Shown here in pieces: positions 3,219 through 5,566 of a stretch of 5,566 nt of DNA. The stretch covers positions 1-5,566 of the forward strand of contig JBBQNY010000192.1 in assembly GCA_038330365.1 (NCBI GenBank), written 5' to 3'. Position 1 is the stretch's first letter; the number at the start of each line of letters is the position of its first letter. The translations under genes and the position numbers were made by a program. This stretch comes from JBBQNY01 sp038330365 (GTDB taxonomy: Bacteria; Pseudomonadota; Gammaproteobacteria; Xanthomonadales; Ahniellaceae). The notes beneath the pieces are model-generated. The model searched no databases. It had not been told where the DNA came from and saw only the letters and a list, made by a program, of their open reading frames with translations.

Positions 3219-5566
3219 ATGCCCGCAAGACGCTCATTCCCTTCACTTGATGGCCTGCAGTCGCGCGACCGCGGCCGCGTGGTGGCTCGTCTGCGCGCAC
3301 TTGAACGCGAGTGCGGAAGCGTCGACGATCCGCGTCGTGCCGCGCTCGCTCAGCTGATCGCCCAGTCCAAGACGAAGACCGGCGCGCGCCGCGCGCTGGT
3401 GCCACCGATCGATCTCGACGAATCCCTGCCGGTCGCACGGGAAGCCGATCGAATTGTCGACGCGATTCGTGCGCATCGCGTGGTGATCGTTGCGGGTGAA
3501 ACCGGATCGGGCAAGACCACCCAGTTGCCCAAGCTCTGCCTCGCCGCGGGACGCGGCGTGTGCGGCCTGATCGGCTGCACGCAGCCACGCCGCATCGCCG
3601 CGCGTGCGGTGGCGCGGCGTGTGGCAGCCGAGCTCGGAACCAGCGTTGGCGGTCTTGTTGGCTTCCAGGTGCGCTTCACCGAACAGGTGGGAGAGGATGC
3701 GCTGGTCAAGTTCATGACCGATGGCATCCTGCTGGCGGAGATCCAGAGCGATCCGTGGCTGTCGCGCTACGACACGCTGATCATCGACGAGGCGCACGAG
3801 CGCAGTCTCAACGTCGACTTCCTGCTCGGCTATCTCAAGCGCCTGCTCGACCGCCGTCCTGATCTGAAACTGATCGTGACCTCCGCCACCATCGACACTG
3901 CGCGCTTCGCCGCGCATTTCGGCGGCGCGCCCGTGATCGATGTGGAGGGTCGCAGCTTTCCGGTCGAAGTGCGCTGGCGTCCCGCCAACCGCGACAGCGG
4001 TGACGGCGACGACAACGAGCGCTCCGGCACCGCGGAGATCCTGGCGGCGCTGGATGAGATCACGCGCGAGGACCCGCTGGGCGACGTGCTGATATTCCTG
4101 CCGGGAGAGCGCGAGATCCGTGACGCGCACCGTGCGCTGGAGCGGCGTGCCTACCGCGCGACCGAAGTGCTGCCCCTCTACGCACGCTTGTCCGCGCGTG
4201 ACCAGGACCGCGTGTTCAATCCGGGGACGGGGCGGCGCATCGTGCTGGCCACCAACGTGGCAGAGACTTCACTGACCGTTCCCCGCATCCGCTACGTAGT
4301 CGATCCGGGCACCGCGCGCGTGTCGCGTTATTCGCATCGACACAAGGTGCAGCGCCTGCACATCGAGCCGATCTCGCAGGCCAGCGCGGATCAACGCCGG
4401 GGCCGTTGCGGGCGTGTTGCGAACGGCGTGTGTGTCCGGCTTTACGCCGAGGCCGACTACGCACTGCGACCCAGATTTACCGACCCGGAGCTGCTGCGCT
4501 CGTCTCTGGCCGGCGTGATCCTGCGCATGCTGCATCTGCGGCTGGGAGATCCTGCCGAATTTCCGTTTCTGGACGCGCCGCACGAACGCGCCTGGTCCGA
4601 TGGGTATCAGCAGCTGACGGAACTCGGGGCGATCGAAGGCGATCGCAGTCGACTGACCGCCATTGGACGCGAACTCGCGCGCTGGCCGCTCGACGTCGCA
4701 CTCGCGCGCATGCTGTTGGCCGCACGCGAACTGGCCGTGCTTCCTGAAACGCTGGTGCTCGCGGCGTTCCTGTCGATCCCGGATCCGCGGGAGCGCCCCG
4801 CCGCTGCACGCCAGGCCGCCGACGCTGCGCACGCGCACTTCGCCGACAAACGCTCGGACTTTGTCGGCATCCTGAATCTGTGGCGCGAGTACCAGCTCGC
4901 CCACGCGGCATCCACCCAGTCGCGCCTGCGTGAGTGGTGCGCCCGACACTTCGTGTCGTTCATGCGCATGCGCGAGTGGCGCGAGTTGCATCGCCAGTTG
5001 CTGCTGGTGGCGCGGGAACTCGCCTGGAAGCCAGGCGCAGCTGCAGTCGAGGACTCCCTGTCAGCCGGCCGTTACGAGTCCATCCATCGCGCGCTCCTCA
5101 CGGGATTGCCGACCCAGGTCGCGCACAAGGACGAGCGACAGGAATATCTCGGCACCCGGGGGCGCCGCTACACCATTTTTCCAGGCTCCACTCTGGCGAA
5201 ATCGCCGCCGCAGTGGCTGCTGTCCGCGAGCCTGCTCGACACGGGCCGTCTGTTCGCTATGACCAATGCGCGCGTCGAGCCCGAATGGATCGAACAGCAG
5301 GCCGCGCATCTGGTGAAACGTCGCGTATTCGATCCGCACTGGTCGCGTGCGGCCGGTCGCGTGCTGGCCTTTGAACAGGTCACGTTGTTTGGCCTGCCGC
5401 TGACGGAGCGTCGCCGGGTCAACTACGCGGGCCACGATGCGGCCATCGCCCGGGAAATATTCCTGCGCGACGGACTTGCCGCCGGGGAGATCGATGCCCG
5501 CGCCGACTTCATCGCGCACAACCGCGATGTACTGGAGGCCGCGGTGGCGGAGGAAAGCAAGCGCCG
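3219..5566 (+). CDS. hrpA: ATP-dependent RNA helicase HrpA, DEAH-box (3' end lies outside the window)
   Basis: 782 codons are open to the right edge; full-length HrpA is about 1300 aa, so roughly 60% is visible. HrpA is a cytoplasmic DEAH-box RNA helicase that unwinds RNA 3' to 5' using NTPs. In E. coli it has been linked to mRNA processing and to rescue of collided ribosomes. Motif I is GETGSGKT (93-100), with TQPRR (121-125), DEAH (190-193), SAT (222-224), LATNVAETSLT (343-353) and QRRGRCGR (392-399). All are intact. The winged-helix and HA2 region follows. An OB-fold region lies at about 620-705, and from about 708 the DUF3418-type HrpA extension begins (GLPLTERRRVNYAG). Residues 11-30 (DGLQSRDRGRVVARLRALER) match the HrpA N-terminus. 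The ATG at 3219 was chosen for this reason, although no good Shine-Dalgarno precedes it. A TTG at 3132 with GGAG five bases before it is an in-frame alternative that would add unrelated residues. Confidence 0.96.
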   Translation, partial: MPARRSFPSLDGLQSRDRGRVVARLRALERECGSVDDPRRAALAQLIAQSKTKTGARRALVPPIDLDESLPVAREADRIVDAIRAHRVVIVAGETGSGKTTQLPKLCLAAGRGVCGLIGCTQPRRIAARAVARRVAAELGTSVGGLVGFQVRFTEQVGEDALVKFMTDGILLAEIQSDPWLSRYDTLIIDEAHERSLNVDFLLGYLKRLLDRRPDLKLIVTSATIDTARFAAHFGGAPVIDVEGRSFPVEVRWRPANRDSGDGDDNERSGTAEILAALDEITREDPLGDVLIFLPGEREIRDAHRALERRAYRATEVLPLYARLSARDQDRVFNPGTGRRIVLATNVAETSLTVPRIRYVVDPGTARVSRYSHRHKVQRLHIEPISQASADQRRGRCGRVANGVCVRLYAEADYALRPRFTDPELLRSSLAGVILRMLHLRLGDPAEFPFLDAPHERAWSDGYQQLTELGAIEGDRSRLTAIGRELARWPLDVALARMLLAARELAVLPETLVLAAFLSIPDPRERPAAARQAADAAHAHFADKRSDFVGILNLWREYQLAHAASTQSRLREWCARHFVSFMRMREWRELHRQLLLVARELAWKPGAAAVEDSLSAGRYESIHRALLTGLPTQVAHKDERQEYLGTRGRRYTIFPGSTLAKSPPQWLLSASLLDTGRLFAMTNARVEPEWIEQQAAHLVKRRVFDPHWSRAAGRVLAFEQVTLFGLPLTERRRVNYAGHDAAIAREIFLRDGLAAGEIDARADFIAHNRDVLEAAVAEESKR

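Noticed and set aside
2959..3588. Upstream extension of the EF-hand frame to a 304-residue protein
   Set aside because: The extension runs antisense through the 5' part of hrpA and would bury a clear signal peptide inside the protein. The AGGAGA before the ATG at 2958 fixes the start.
3243..4130. A 295-codon open frame on the minus strand opposite hrpA
   Set aside because: It lies wholly antisense to intact helicase motifs and has the Arg/Ala/Asp-rich composition of a GC-rich shadow frame. No family signature or ribosome-binding site supports it.
4269..4991. A 240-codon open frame on the minus strand opposite hrpA
   Set aside because: Same reasoning: antisense to conserved HrpA sequence, low-complexity composition and no recognisable domain.
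1..5566. TGA read as tryptophan throughout (alternative genetic code)
   Set aside because: TGA is used as the natural stop of the antitoxin, the toxin (in ATGA) and the zinc-ribbon C-terminal domain. The 782 codons of hrpA contain no internal TGA.

Overview
The window is GC-rich proteobacterial DNA, probably from a gammaproteobacterium. The best lineage evidence is a long, clean HrpA-type DEAH helicase with the DUF3418-type C-terminal extension beginning. A TacA/TacT-type toxin-antitoxin end and Shine-Dalgarno-led genes also fit. No finer taxonomic placement is justified from sequence alone.

Layout. (1) Positions 2-575 hold the last 26 codons of a DUF1778/TacA-like antitoxin, then after one base a complete GNAT acetyltransferase toxin (TacT-like). 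A 27-codon open frame overlaps the toxin stop in an ATGA arrangement. (2) Positions 616-1035 carry a fragment of a PD40/TolB-like beta-propeller repeat protein with no start, an in-frame TAA and a lost 3' end, so it is a relic. (3) Positions 1048-1941 on the minus strand hold a zinc-ribbon, single-membrane-span protein followed in the same frame by a beta-rich C-terminal domain. The two parts are separated by one TGA at a position where I expect tryptophan. (4) Positions 1942-2673 contain no credible gene. They hold inverted repeats, a two-copy TGGGGGCAT repeat, an imperfect tandem repeat of about 70 bp and tRNA-3'-end-like sequence. I read this as a possible integration scar. (5) Positions 2674-2958 on the minus strand encode a small exported EF-hand protein. 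(6) From 3219 to the right edge runs the first 782 codons of hrpA.

How the parts relate. The left 2.6 kb looks like accessory DNA: a toxin-antitoxin pair, two interrupted genes and repeat-rich spacer. The right 2.9 kb (EF-hand gene and hrpA, divergent) looks like ordinary, intact chromosome. The toxin and antitoxin act as a pair. No other genes here form an evident pathway. I found no convincing new multi-gene system. The most checkable oddities are the single-TGA split of the zinc-ribbon gene and the tRNA-like repeats that may mark the accessory/core boundary.
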